Numbered from the stretch's first letter, positions 28,001 through 35,948 are shown. The stretch: DNA of 64,000 nt from Cetobacterium sp050033475 (GCF_050033475.1 NZ_CP188323.1:52668-116667); one strand, 5' to 3'. Made by a program: numbers and translations. The notes: a model not told the origin generated them from the sequence alone.

Positions 28001-28094
28001 CTCTTTCTAATTTTCTACTATCAATACATTCCCAACCTAAAGAATCTAATATTTCAAGATAGGCTACTTCTAATTCATCTTCTGTAAAATTCAC
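25005..28094 (-). CDS. hsdR: Type I restriction enzyme, R subunit (HsdR)
   Basis: About 1029 residues with the GTG start at 28094, chosen because AGGAGGGGA sits 5-10 nt before it; the ATG at 28112 lies upstream of that site. N-terminal PD-(D/E)XK nuclease: RRPDIIL with Asp137, then VVIELKS (150-156). SF2 motor: HTQGSGKSL (290-298), DEAH (394-397), FTGTP, and ARVNRV. A C-terminal helical domain docks on HsdM. HsdR translocates DNA with ATP and cuts away from the unmethylated site. Last gene of the hsd operon. Confidence 0.95.
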   Translation of the reverse strand: MNFTEDELEVAYLEILDSLGWECIDSRKLERDDYHSVVLEENLREAVYNINKEMPKSTKEEAIRKVLLLSHPNLLRANEEFHNMLINGVDIGEYTDKEGNKRSGGKIYLIDFKNIKANEFLAINQFTIVGRSKRRPDIILFVNGLPLVVIELKSLSNDNVGIKEAYTQIERYKYEITDLFKYNSFIVISDGVNAKAGTISSNEERFMSFRSIDGITVADTNSLMMEVLTHGMLSRERILELTKDYILFLEGKNEKIKILAQYHQFFAVKKALEKTAQAKDNQGKIGVVWHTQGSGKSLTMTFYAGQLMKKFNNPTIIILTDRNDLDNQLFGTFSKAQGYLVETPKQADDKETLRELLNVSSGGIIFSTIQKFAPKGGEIIEAISLRDDIFIIADEAHRSQYGLDAKMDIEGNSKYGYAKYVRDALPNGNYIGFTGTPIDFDDKSTTAVFGNYIDTYDMSRAVEDGATVKIYYENRFIKLDIPYGFLTEVDREFGQIMEGQEESTVERTKKDVTKMEAIIGAQNRIKTLAQDFMEHWETRRENAFGKCMIVAMSRKICVDLYNEIIKLRPQWHDENKSKGKIKVIMTSDISKDPIEFKQHFTTKEEREQLANRMKDDKDELEIVIVRDMWLTGFDVPSMHTMYIDKPMVGHNLMQAIARVNRVYKDKSGGLIVDYIGIGEALKKALKQYTPNDQKTTGVDTEEALALMIEHYEIIKEIFHRFDYSKYKSDSPLERARIIIKGMDYILGLENIEPESKKRFIDHVLALGKAHSLCITSKKAQELNNEISYFKAVKASLIKLETEDKSNPKKLTQAQINERLASLMAKTIISEDVIDVYSQLGLDSPDVSILSDEFLKEVEKIKYKNLAVEMLKKLIEGKIKYSSRKNIVVAEKFSERLQKAMNAYRNKALTSLEIMEELIKMAKDFMENHKEGDSLGLTEDEIAFYDALTRDEKVKEMLGDDILIQITKELADTIRKNMTIDWYDKESIQAQMRKSIRRLLRKYGYPPEDTEDATDLVLKQAKLMCEETLL

Positions 28095-28132
28095 GCTCTC
28101 CCCTCCTAACATTTTTATAATAACTCTTAGTC

Positions 28133-28624
28133 TTAGTTTATATTTTTATCAAAAATAATATTTTTGAATTCGTTTAAAAAATCTTTTAAACTTTTTATAG
28201 TTTGAAAATTTATTTTAAGTTGTGTTTGCTTATTTTCAAAAATAACTCCACTTATTATTTCATTAGTTAATTGAAATTGGATATTTTTTTCTCCATTATG
28301 TAGCCCACCTCTTGTATCACCCCAATGTGCTAAAGAGTTTCTGAGACTATTCATTATAAATCCAACATTATAACCTTCTAGAGTTGTTTCTTTTCCTCCG
28401 ATAGTAACTTTTATATCTTCACTATTTAAATTAAATTTTTTATTCTCAAATTTTTTATGCCAATGACTTTTTGGCATTACAATTATTCCAAACAAACAAT
28501 TAGTTAAAAGTGTAACATCGTAAAATTCTTGATTTAATTCTTTTTCAAAAGCATTGTATTGTTCCAGAATTTTAAATGTTCTTTTCAAAAAATCCTCCAT
28601 CATTCTTTTTTCATCATATTTCAT
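28133..28624 (-). CDS. HEPN-family protein inside the hsd operon (pEK499_p136-like)
   Basis: A 163-residue helical protein. It has the HEPN RNase motif R-x4-H as RNSLAH (95-100), followed by WGDTRGGLH. The arrangement resembles the pEK499_p136 HEPN family. HEPN proteins with this motif are usually metal-independent RNases acting in toxin or abortive-infection systems. It lies between hsdS (17 nt away) and hsdR (38 nt away), so it is expressed with the restriction enzyme. It may act as a back-up suicide effector (compare PrrC in other hsd loci); this is inference. Confidence 0.7.
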   Translation of the reverse strand: MKYDEKRMMEDFLKRTFKILEQYNAFEKELNQEFYDVTLLTNCLFGIIVMPKSHWHKKFENKKFNLNSEDIKVTIGGKETTLEGYNVGFIMNSLRNSLAHWGDTRGGLHNGEKNIQFQLTNEIISGVIFENKQTQLKINFQTIKSLKDFLNEFKNIIFDKNIN

Positions 28625-28641
28625 TTTTTCCTCCTAATTTT

Positions 28642-29865
28642 TTATATTTCAATTTCTCCATTCATAAGTTTAGGAAGAAGGGTGTCTCTTATTTCTTTTA
28701 GAGATTGAATTTCTTGTGCATTATTTATTTTTTTTTGGTATATATATTCTGTTAATTCTTTAAATTTTTCTAAAATTAAATCATTAGGACAAATTATTTT
28801 TATCATATCAATATCTGATTTTCCTAAATGTATAACTGTTGTTGCAACTTTTGAATTCTCAAAAAAACTTAGTGGTTTTTCTAGTATCATTTTCAAAAAA
28901 TATTTACCCACAACATCTTTATTTGGAAAAAACATACATACCCGTTGATTCAAAACTCCTGTTTTTCCTAACCAAGAAGTTGCTCTAAATTCAGCATCCA
29001 TTCCTACTAATAAATCTCCTGGATTTACCAATGTTTTTTTAGGATGATTCTCTTCTGTAAAAAATTGTGGATTAAAAGTTTTCAAATCTCTTATTCTTAT
29101 TAAAGGAAATCCTTTTTTTTCTTCGTTAAATTGTTTTGATTTAAAAGGTGCTCCATATATAACGTTACTTATTTTATAAATATCTGATACTTCCCATCCC
29201 GATGGAATCTCTCCAAGTTCACTATCTACCATTTTTCCACCACTACTTCTATATGGCTCTCCATTTTCATTTGGGAAATCAAAATCTATAAACCATCTTT
29301 TAAAAAGGGTTTGTGCCATCTCTTCAAGAGTTTTATTCATTTCATTATTAATTTCTATTTTATCATCAAGAGCTGATAGTATCGAGGCTATCTTTTCTTG
29401 GGTTTCTAGTGGTGGTAAATTAATTTCTGAGTTAATTAACATATCTATTTGAACTCTCTGTCTTCCAGATGTTCCTGTCATTGATTTTATAGCTAACTCC
29501 CTAAAGTCATTTGAAATTGCTAGGTAATATATAAATTTTTTATCAGAAATATTTTCTTTTTCTCTTAATATAATATATTCAGTTGAGCCAAACGCAACCT
29601 CATTTTTTTCTAAACAATTTATATAAGCAGTTTTTCCATTCTCTAAACATGGCGTAATTCTGGCCAAAAGTGTATCTCCATTTCTAAATTTTGTACCACC
29701 TTTATACTCTTTTTCTTCATATCCCAATACATTTCTTGAAAAACACTGAAGATTAGCCATTTCAATATATTTTGCTACTGTATTTTTCTTTAATGTTTCC
29801 TTTGGATTAAAATTTATAATTTCATTTAATTTAACTCTTCTCCATCCTTCTTTTAACTCTTCCAT
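28642..29865 (-). CDS. hsdS: Type I restriction enzyme, specificity subunit (HsdS)
   Basis: A 407-residue HsdS with two target recognition domains (about 1-150 and 215-370). The central conserved region contains LPPLETQEKIASILSALDDK (155-174) and a helix to FKRWFIDFDFP; the C-terminal repeat ends IRDTLLPKLMNGEIEI. It sets the DNA sequence recognised by the methylase and nuclease. It is separated from hsdM by a HEPN gene and by about 230 nt containing two putative opposite-strand RNAs. Confidence 0.93.
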   Translation of the reverse strand: MEELKEGWRRVKLNEIINFNPKETLKKNTVAKYIEMANLQCFSRNVLGYEEKEYKGGTKFRNGDTLLARITPCLENGKTAYINCLEKNEVAFGSTEYIILREKENISDKKFIYYLAISNDFRELAIKSMTGTSGRQRVQIDMLINSEINLPPLETQEKIASILSALDDKIEINNEMNKTLEEMAQTLFKRWFIDFDFPNENGEPYRSSGGKMVDSELGEIPSGWEVSDIYKISNVIYGAPFKSKQFNEEKKGFPLIRIRDLKTFNPQFFTEENHPKKTLVNPGDLLVGMDAEFRATSWLGKTGVLNQRVCMFFPNKDVVGKYFLKMILEKPLSFFENSKVATTVIHLGKSDIDMIKIICPNDLILEKFKELTEYIYQKKINNAQEIQSLKEIRDTLLPKLMNGEIEI

Positions 29866-29918
29866 GGTTCACCTTCTTTATGTAATTTTTTACAATTTAT
29901 ATACGATATAATAATTTA

Positions 29919-29972
29919 TCGAAGTCGAAGGACAAACAACTTTTCATCAAATGAATAGTGTCCTTCTTTTTT
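29919..29972 (+). ncRNA. Putative small RNA 1, antisense to the hsd operon
   Basis: A TATAAT-like box (29907-29912) precedes ATCGAAG, then a hairpin GAAGGACA (29927-29934)/TGTCCTTC (29959-29966) followed by T6. The T run is on the plus strand, whereas the hsd genes run on the minus strand. No plus-strand gene ends here, so a short independent transcript is the simplest reading. No -35 is evident. Confidence 0.4.
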
Positions 29973-30035
29973 ATTTATAATACCATGAATTATTTATTGA
30001 CTTTTATCATAAATTCATGATAGTATAATGTATCG

Positions 30036-30090
30036 AAACCAGATGCTTACACAGGCTCTTTGTCAGCCGTACGTGTGGCTCTTTTTTTTT
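30036..30090 (+). ncRNA. Putative small RNA 2, antisense to the hsd operon
   Basis: TATAAT at 30024-30029 lies just after a TATCAT...ATGATA palindrome (30005-30022). The start region again reads ATCGAA, as in the first RNA. It ends with AGCC (30065-30068)/GGCT (30077-30080) and nine T residues. The same AGCC can instead pair with GGCT at 30054-30057, an attenuator-like alternative. Confidence 0.4.
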
Positions 30091-30096
30091 ACATTT

Positions 30097-30628
30097 TTAT
30101 AAATTTATCTTTAATCTTTTAAAATCTATTCTATTTCCATTTCTTAAACGATAATCAGCATATTTTATTATCCAACACTCTTTATCCAACTCTTTTTTCT
30201 TATTTCCACTAATCTCTCTATAATATTTATAAATAGTATTTATGCTTTCGATTCTTTCTTTTAGAACATCTTTAGTTGCTGATTTTTTATTTGTCTCTCT
30301 AAATCCCTTTTCTAAAAAAATTACTAAACTTTCCTTATGACAAAGAGCATTTCTTAATATCCCAATTGTTTTAAGTTCACTTAGCTTATTTCCAATTTTA
30401 AATTTACTATTTTTTTTAAGATGAATATGTATGAATAAATCTATTATTTTCTCTTTTTTGTCCACTTGCAAACAGATATTTTAGAGAAATAACATTCAAA
30501 TAGTTATTTCTCTGTAAAAATCTCATCATATCTTCTTTTTGACTCTCATTTTCAAAATCTATACTTTTATTTTTAGATAGTGAATCTATTTGAGCAGATA
30601 TATTAAGTATTTCTTTCATTCTATACAT
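30097..30628 (-). pseudogene. HEPN-like gene broken at an A6 homopolymer (possibly phase-variable)
   Basis: Two overlapping frames together read as one HEPN-type protein. The first frame starts at ATG 30628, overlapping the hsdM stop, and runs through NVISLKYLFASGQK; the second continues EKIIDLFIHIHLKKNSKF and contains the R-x4-H motif RNALCH. The frames join at an A6 tract on the coding strand (30454-30459). Removing one A gives an uninterrupted protein of 176 residues. The second frame alone has only a TTG with no ribosome site. It lies between hsdM and hsdS. It may be a true loss, a sequencing slip, or a phase switch. Confidence 0.65.
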
Positions 30629-32153
30629 CAAACCCCAACTTAGACAAATTAGCTCTTATTTCTTCCTCAAGTTCTCTACTCTTTGCAAATTGTTCAGCTA
30701 GTTTTGCACTTAAATCAGCCATCTTTTCCTCGTAAGGGATTCCATCATCCTCTGCCTCTTCTATTCCTACATATCTTCCTGGCGTTAATATATATTCATG
30801 CCCTTTTACCTCTTCTAATGTTGCACTTTTACAGAATCCTTGAATATCTTTGTACTCTTCCTCTCCCTTATAAGTCCCTTTCCACATATGGTAAGTATCA
30901 GCAATTTTTTGTATATCCTCAGGTGATAACTCTCTTAAACTTCTATCAACTAAGTTTCCTAATTTTCTTGCATCTATAAATAGAATTTCACCATCTCTTT
31001 CTCTATGGTTAGGGTTGCTTTTATTTCTATTTAAAAACCAAATACAAGCTGGAATTCCAGTTGTTAAAAATAATTTATCAGGCAGTGCAACAATACAATC
31101 AATTAAGTCATCTTCTATCATATTTTTTCTAATTTCTCCCTCGTTAGAAGTATTAGAAGATAGTGATCCATTTGCTAGAACTATTCCTGCAGTTCCATTT
31201 GGTGATAAATGATGAGCCATATGTTGTAACCAAGCATAGTTTGCATTTCCCTCAGGTGGAACTCCATATTTCCATCTAGCATCTCCATTTAAAGATTCAT
31301 GCCAATAGTCTTTAATATTAAAGGGAGGATTTGCCATAATATAATCCATTTTTTTGCCCTTATGTTGATCCTTTGTAAAAGTATCCGCTGGTTCCTCTCC
31401 CAGATCAACTTCAATTCCTCTAATAGCCAAGTTCATCTTACAAAGTTTCCAAGTTGTTCCATTGCTTTCCTGTCCAAATACAGATATATCTCCAAGTTTT
31501 CCACTGTGATTTCCTATAAACTTTTCCGATTGAACAAACATACCTCCGCTTCCACAGGCAGGGTCATAAACTCTTCCCTTGGTAGGCTCTAAACATTCAA
31601 CTATGGTTTTAACAATTGATTCTGGAGTATAAAATTGTCCTCCATTCTTTCCCTCAGAATTTGCAAATTTACCTAGGAAAAATTCATAAACCTGTCCTAA
31701 AACATCCTGTCCCTTTTCTGTTTTAGCCTGAAGATTTATTCCTCCGATAATATCTATTAATTCTCCCAATTTTCCCTTATCTAAAAGAGGATTTGAATAT
31801 ATTTTATATAGCACATCCTTTAGAGATTTATTTTCCTTTTCAATAGCATACATTGCCTCATCTATCTTTATTCCAATTTCTGCTGTCTTGGCACTTTTAA
31901 CTATCTCTTCCCATCTAGCTTCCTTAGGTACCCAGAAAATATTTTCCGCTGTGTATTCGTCTCTTTCCTCTTGGAATCCTTCTCCCTCTTCAACTAATTC
32001 ATTATATTTACTTTCAAATCTATCACTTATATATTTTAAAAATACTAATCCTAATACAACATATTTATATTCTGCTGGATCCATATTATTTCTTAATTTA
32101 TCACATGCTTTCCAAAGATTATCTTTGAAATTATCTTTTTCTACTATTGCCAT
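30621..32153 (-). CDS. hsdM: Type I restriction enzyme, methylase subunit (HsdM)
   Basis: A 510-residue adenine-specific N6 methyltransferase. SAM-binding motif I is DPACGSGGMF near 194-203 and the catalytic motif IV is NPPF near 266-269, preceded by an N-terminal helical HsdM domain. It methylates the site defined by HsdS and is part of the restriction complex. First gene of the operon; the upstream region has an extended -10 (TGCTATAAT, minus strand, 32191-32199), and AGGAGG precedes the ATG. Its stop overlaps the start of the HEPN gene. Confidence 0.95.
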   Translation of the reverse strand: MAIVEKDNFKDNLWKACDKLRNNMDPAEYKYVVLGLVFLKYISDRFESKYNELVEEGEGFQEERDEYTAENIFWVPKEARWEEIVKSAKTAEIGIKIDEAMYAIEKENKSLKDVLYKIYSNPLLDKGKLGELIDIIGGINLQAKTEKGQDVLGQVYEFFLGKFANSEGKNGGQFYTPESIVKTIVECLEPTKGRVYDPACGSGGMFVQSEKFIGNHSGKLGDISVFGQESNGTTWKLCKMNLAIRGIEVDLGEEPADTFTKDQHKGKKMDYIMANPPFNIKDYWHESLNGDARWKYGVPPEGNANYAWLQHMAHHLSPNGTAGIVLANGSLSSNTSNEGEIRKNMIEDDLIDCIVALPDKLFLTTGIPACIWFLNRNKSNPNHRERDGEILFIDARKLGNLVDRSLRELSPEDIQKIADTYHMWKGTYKGEEEYKDIQGFCKSATLEEVKGHEYILTPGRYVGIEEAEDDGIPYEEKMADLSAKLAEQFAKSRELEEEIRANLSKLGFDV

Positions 32154-32190
32154 TAAATTTCCTCCTAATGATTAAATATAATACTTTCTT

Positions 32191-32199
32191 ATTATAGCA
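32191..32199 (-). promoter_or_regulatory. Extended -10 promoter of the hsd operon
   Basis: On the minus strand TGCTATAAT is an extended -10 box about 40 nt before the hsdM ATG. The -35 is weak. Confidence 0.5.
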
Positions 32200-32313
32200 T
32201 AATCTTTTATTTTCCATTAGATGAAATATCATTAGTGTGTTATTTAAATAATATATTTTACTTAGAAAATTAAGAGTAATATAATAAAAAAAAAGCTTCA
32301 TGGAGGAAGATAA

Positions 32314-33399
32314 ATGAATAATATCTTTGACTTTGCACCTAAAGAATTAGTTTTAGACGCTTTTTTATGTTGGTGTTTTAATTTTCATAAAAGCGAAAAT
32401 AAAATAGAAAAAGAATTTTCACATAATTTAATACAAGAGATTTATAATTATTGTGGTGGAAATAAAATTTTAAATATAGAAAAAGTAACTCCATTAACTC
32501 AATATGGAAAGTCAAAGATTGATGTTTTAGTTGAGATTCTTTTAAAAAATCAGGAAAAATTATATTTTGTATTTGAAAATAAACTAGAAACATCTCACCA
32601 TTCAAATCAATTAAATAGACATATTGAAGAAATGGAACAAAAAAATAAAGATCCTAAGGAAGAAATAAAGTATATTTATTTCAAAATAGGAAATCTATAT
32701 GATGAAGATAGGAACCTTCCAGAAAAATTTACATTACTTGATAGAAAAAGTATTTTAAAAATATTTGATAAAATAAAAGTTAAAAGTGAAATATTCGATT
32801 TTTATTGTAATTTTTTATTTAAAATTGAAGAAAGAAATAATTTAGAAAAGTTATTAATTGAAAAAGATATACAATTAACTAAGAAAGAACTAGATATAAT
32901 ATTTTGGAGTTCGTCTGGTCAATATAAAATTTTAAAAAAATTATCTGATAAAATAAAATCAATAATAAGCAGAGGAACTTCTTTTGGAAGACCATGGACA
33001 AATATTCAACTTTTATCTAGAGAAACTAATAAAATTTGGTATGGAATCTTTTGGAGAATTGATTGGAGGATGAATAAAAAAACAAATACTTATACTCCTT
33101 ATATTTGTTTAAGATATTATAAAACCTCCTTAGAAAAAACATCAGAAGATGATATATATTTTGATGGTATGAGAAAAATATTTAATGAGTTGGCTTCAAA
33201 ATATTCAAATCTTGAATTTGGAAAAGTTCATAATATAGGAAATAAAGAAAGAGAAATTGGAATATTATATTTTGATAATGAAAAAAATACCATTCCTAAA
33301 GTTATAAATGAGATTGGAAAATTTAGTGAAGAATTCCTAATAAAAGTTAAGGAGAAAGAGTTATATTATAAAGATGCAAAATATTATATTGAGATTTAA
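32314..33399 (+). CDS. PD-(D/E)XK nuclease family protein
   Basis: A 361-residue protein matching the PDDEXK_4 type. Glu34 in the first helix, KIDVLVEILL (with the Asp, about 69-78), FVFENKLETSHHSNQL (about 88-103, with the E-x-K catalytic pair) and a downstream long helix form the nuclease core; the C-terminal half is unassigned. Such proteins are frequent as solitary genes in defence islands. It is divergent from hsdM, with GGAGGAAG before the ATG, and is ended by a CCTTAGC-type terminator. A DNA-cutting role is inferred. Confidence 0.78.
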   Translation: MNNIFDFAPKELVLDAFLCWCFNFHKSENKIEKEFSHNLIQEIYNYCGGNKILNIEKVTPLTQYGKSKIDVLVEILLKNQEKLYFVFENKLETSHHSNQLNRHIEEMEQKNKDPKEEIKYIYFKIGNLYDEDRNLPEKFTLLDRKSILKIFDKIKVKSEIFDFYCNFLFKIEERNNLEKLLIEKDIQLTKKELDIIFWSSSGQYKILKKLSDKIKSIISRGTSFGRPWTNIQLLSRETNKIWYGIFWRIDWRMNKKTNTYTPYICLRYYKTSLEKTSEDDIYFDGMRKIFNELASKYSNLEFGKVHNIGNKEREIGILYFDNEKNTIPKVINEIGKFSEEFLIKVKEKELYYKDAKYYIEI

Positions 33400-33410
33400 A
33401 AGAATACATA

Positions 33411-33448
33411 AGACCTTAGCTTTTTTCATGAGCTAAGGTCTTTTTTCT
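33411..33448 (+). terminator. Terminator (CCTTAGC hairpin)
   Basis: AGACCTTAGCT (33411-33421) pairs perfectly with AGCTAAGGTCT (33431-33441), then T6. Confidence 0.9.
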
Positions 33449-33479
33449 TATATAATTTTATTTGTAAATTTTCACTATT

Positions 33480-33509
33480 TAAAGACTTTTAAAGATTATT
33501 AAAGACTAT
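33480..33509. repeat. Three phased 10-bp A/T repeats beside the plasmid origin
   Basis: TAAAGACTTT, TAAAGATTAT and TAAAGACTAT follow each other directly. Being AT-rich, helically phased and next to iterons, they may be a DNA-unwinding element or protein-binding array (inference). Confidence 0.5.
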
Positions 33510-33537
33510 TAGAAAAAATTTAACATCTTTCTAAGTT

Positions 33538-33592
33538 AATAAAATCAATGGTTAAAACATGGTGGTGAAAAATTATAATGTGTAAATTGTAG
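33538..33592. repeat. 55-bp origin repeat, left copy
   Basis: It matches 57845-57899 in 52 of 55 positions. It begins AATAAAATCAATGG and ends with the first iteron. The two copies flank 24.3 kb and may mark a plasmid integration. Confidence 0.75.
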
Positions 33593-33660
33593 CTATATAA
33601 TGTGTGGATTGTAGTTATTAAAAAGAGTAAATTGTAGTAAACATAATGTGTAAATTGTAG
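33575..33660 (+). repeat. Iteron array of a Rep_3 plasmid origin
   Basis: Four 18-bp direct repeats, consensus ATAATGTGTAAATTGTAG, at 33575, 33597, 33620 and 33643 (period 22-23 bp, about two helical turns). The second carries two changes from the first and the third diverges in its first half. They lie directly before the rep gene, as expected for initiator-binding iterons. Confidence 0.88.
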
Positions 33661-33668
33661 GTGAATTT

Positions 33669-33700
33669 ATAATGAGTATTTACTTTGTTTACACATTATA
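33669..33700. promoter_or_regulatory. Inverted half-iterons: probable rep operator
   Basis: ATAATGAGTA (33669-33678) faces an inverted TTTACACATTAT (33688-33699), the reverse of the iteron half ATAATGTGTAAA. Inverted iteron halves in the rep promoter are the usual autorepressor site of Rep_3 initiator dimers. Confidence 0.65.
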
Positions 33701-33736
33701 ATATAATAAACTATTATATTAGTTTAGAGGTGAAAA

Positions 33737-34660
33737 ATGGGAAAAATAGGTTTCAATAGAAAATTAAATAGATTGCCTATATATTTTGAAAAGGAAATTT
33801 TTATAAATGCCTTTGGTTGGATTCTAAAGGAATTTAATAAATGGAATAAGGGTTTAGAAATTAAGGAAAGAGTAATTACAATAAAAAAACAAGAAATATG
33901 GTCGGCCTCAACCAATAGACCCTATACTAAGGAAGAATTTAATCAGTTCATAGCTGGACTTACAGTTTCTAAAAGATATGAGATTGATAAGGAGAAAGGT
34001 TATGGAATCTCTGGAAGTATTTTTATAACCCAAGAAGTTGATGAGAATACTTTAAAAATAGAAATTCCTTCCCTATTTGTTCCCTTTCTTTTTTATAAAC
34101 ATGATATTGCAATTATAGATAAGGCCAAGAAAAAAGAACCTCTAACTGTGACAGAATTAGATTACTGGGATACAGAATTGAAGCACAAGAAAAAGGAAAT
34201 TTTACTTCTTGAAGATGCGGAGCTAAAAGGAATCAGTGGAAAATATGCCAAAAGACTCTATATGCTTCTTAAACAGTTTGAAAGCACAGGTTATTTTGTA
34301 ATGGAAATTGAAGAATTTCGAGAAGTATTAGAAGTTCCTAAGGCTTATACCTTAGCTACTTTAAATAGAGATATTATAAAAAAATCTAAGTTAGAACTAG
34401 AAAAGAAAAATATTTATAAATTTCCTGAGGATACCAAGGGAAAGGGTCGTAGAAAAATAGAAAAAATAGAAATTTATTTTTCAGTTTTTACAAATGAAAC
34501 TAAAAGAAAAAAGAAATTAGAATTAACCCTAGAGGAAGAAAAGAAAGGAAGAGAAATTCTTCAAAGCCAAGGAATTTCCTTTGAAATTTTAAATGAACAA
34601 AAGAAAAAATCTCCTAGTATTTATATAAAAACAATAAAATCTATTTTGGAAAATAAATAA
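33737..34660 (+). CDS. rep: Plasmid replication initiator (Rep_3 / RepB family)
   Basis: A 307-residue protein with two winged-helix domains, as in pSC101 RepA, pi and RepE. Recognisable parts are GISGKYAKRLYMLLKQFEST (174-193) and the FREVLEVPKAYTLATLNRDI stretch that follows, the second winged-helix core. It binds the iterons to open the origin in the monomer form and represses its own gene as a dimer. GAGGTG lies 6 nt before the ATG. The gene is intact, so the origin may still be active. A TTATCCATA DnaA-box-like site lies just downstream near 34664. Confidence 0.9.
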   Translation: MGKIGFNRKLNRLPIYFEKEIFINAFGWILKEFNKWNKGLEIKERVITIKKQEIWSASTNRPYTKEEFNQFIAGLTVSKRYEIDKEKGYGISGSIFITQEVDENTLKIEIPSLFVPFLFYKHDIAIIDKAKKKEPLTVTELDYWDTELKHKKKEILLLEDAELKGISGKYAKRLYMLLKQFESTGYFVMEIEEFREVLEVPKAYTLATLNRDIIKKSKLELEKKNIYKFPEDTKGKGRRKIEKIEIYFSVFTNETKRKKKLELTLEEEKKGREILQSQGISFEILNEQKKKSPSIYIKTIKSILENK

Positions 34661-34752
34661 AATTATCCATAAAAGATCTTAACTTGAAATTATATATTGG
34701 ATAACATATAATTAATAGGTAAAAAGCAAAAAATTTAAAAAGGAGGGACTAG

Positions 34753-35946
34753 ATGAAGATAAAGAAAATTCATTTTAAAGACCACAAGGTTTTAAAAAAT
34801 TTAGAGATAGATTTTAATCATAATAATGAAGTTCTTGATACTGTTGTTATTGCAGGTATTAATGGAACTGGGAAAACAAATCTTTTAAAATATATCTATG
34901 ATTATTTTGATAAAAATTATTATTCTAATAATGAATTAAAAGACACATTAAATCTTTTATTTGAGGAAGAAGAAGCATTAGTAAATGATATGACTTCTAA
35001 TAATTTGCTTAATTTTTTAAAGCTATACAAAAATAATAAAACTTCTTCTCCAGAAGATTATAACTTTAAAACAATAAATAATTTTTTAATAAAACTTCCC
35101 AAAATAATATATATTCCAACGGAAATTAATTTTCAACCAATTAAAACAAAAACTAATATGTTAGCTAGAGAATATAATTTTTTAAATATTGTAGATACAA
35201 ATTTAATTTCAAATATAGCTTCATATATAGCCACAAGAATTACATACATAAGTAATACTGAAGAGGATTTAACAGGGAAAGAAGTAAGAGAAAAGGTAGC
35301 AAAGGAAATTAATGATATTTTTTCTATTTTGGATTTAGATATTAAATTAAAGGGACTTTCTAGAGATGAGAGAAGTATGCCTATTTTCTCTAATTCTAAC
35401 GGTGAAGAATTTGATATAAATGATTTATCCTCTGGAGAAAAACAACTTTTTGTGAGAACTTTAGCTATAAAAATGTTAGAACCAGAAAATTCTATTATTT
35501 TAATAGATGAACCAGAGTTATCTCTACATCCTAAATGGCAACAAAAAATATTAGAAGTTTATAAGAGAATTGGAAAAAATAATCAGATAATTGTAGCAAC
35601 CCATTCTCCTCATATATTAGGGAGTGTTCCTAAGGAGAATTTAATAGTTTTAACTAGAAATGAAAATGGAGAGATAAAAGCTTTACAAAACTTAGATCTT
35701 TACGATTCTTTCGGACAACCTGTGGATAGAATTTTAGAAGATATTATGGGGCTTGAAACTACTAGAGATCCTAAAGTTTTTAACTCTTTAAATAAATTAA
35801 GAAAGTTAGTTGATGATCATCAATACAACTCTGAAGAATTTAAAAATCTAATGAAAGAAACAAGTTTAATTCTAGGTAATACAGATGAAGATTTGATATT
35901 AATTAAAATGGATGTTAACATGAAAAAAAAGCAAAGAGGTGAGTAA
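34753..35946 (+). CDS. ptuA: Septu defence ATPase (PtuA-like)
   Basis: A 397-residue AAA/ABC-type ATPase. Walker A is GINGTGKT (35-42), the signature LSSGEKQ is at 225-231, Walker B is ILIDEPELSLHP (249-260), and the H-loop is ATHSPHI (282-288). The region between is partly coiled. This is the short ATPase of Septu and of the retron Ec78-type effector pair; with PtuB it forms an anti-phage complex in which ATP levels are thought to restrain the nuclease. It is followed 2 nt later by the HNH gene. AGGAGGGAC precedes the ATG. Confidence 0.85.
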   Translation: MKIKKIHFKDHKVLKNLEIDFNHNNEVLDTVVIAGINGTGKTNLLKYIYDYFDKNYYSNNELKDTLNLLFEEEEALVNDMTSNNLLNFLKLYKNNKTSSPEDYNFKTINNFLIKLPKIIYIPTEINFQPIKTKTNMLAREYNFLNIVDTNLISNIASYIATRITYISNTEEDLTGKEVREKVAKEINDIFSILDLDIKLKGLSRDERSMPIFSNSNGEEFDINDLSSGEKQLFVRTLAIKMLEPENSIILIDEPELSLHPKWQQKILEVYKRIGKNNQIIVATHSPHILGSVPKENLIVLTRNENGEIKALQNLDLYDSFGQPVDRILEDIMGLETTRDPKVFNSLNKLRKLVDDHQYNSEEFKNLMKETSLILGNTDEDLILIKMDVNMKKKQRGE

Positions 35947-35948
35947 TT

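Noticed and set aside
30416..30628. A separate small gene right after hsdM
   Set aside because: Its end and the next frame's start overlap by about 55 nt, the next frame has no start site, and deleting one A gives a continuous HEPN protein; treated as one broken gene.
33575..33660. Four evenly spaced repeats considered as a CRISPR array
   Set aside because: Repeats are 18 bp with only 4-5 bp between them, directly before a Rep_3 gene, which is an iteron array. No CRISPR repeats or cas genes were seen elsewhere.
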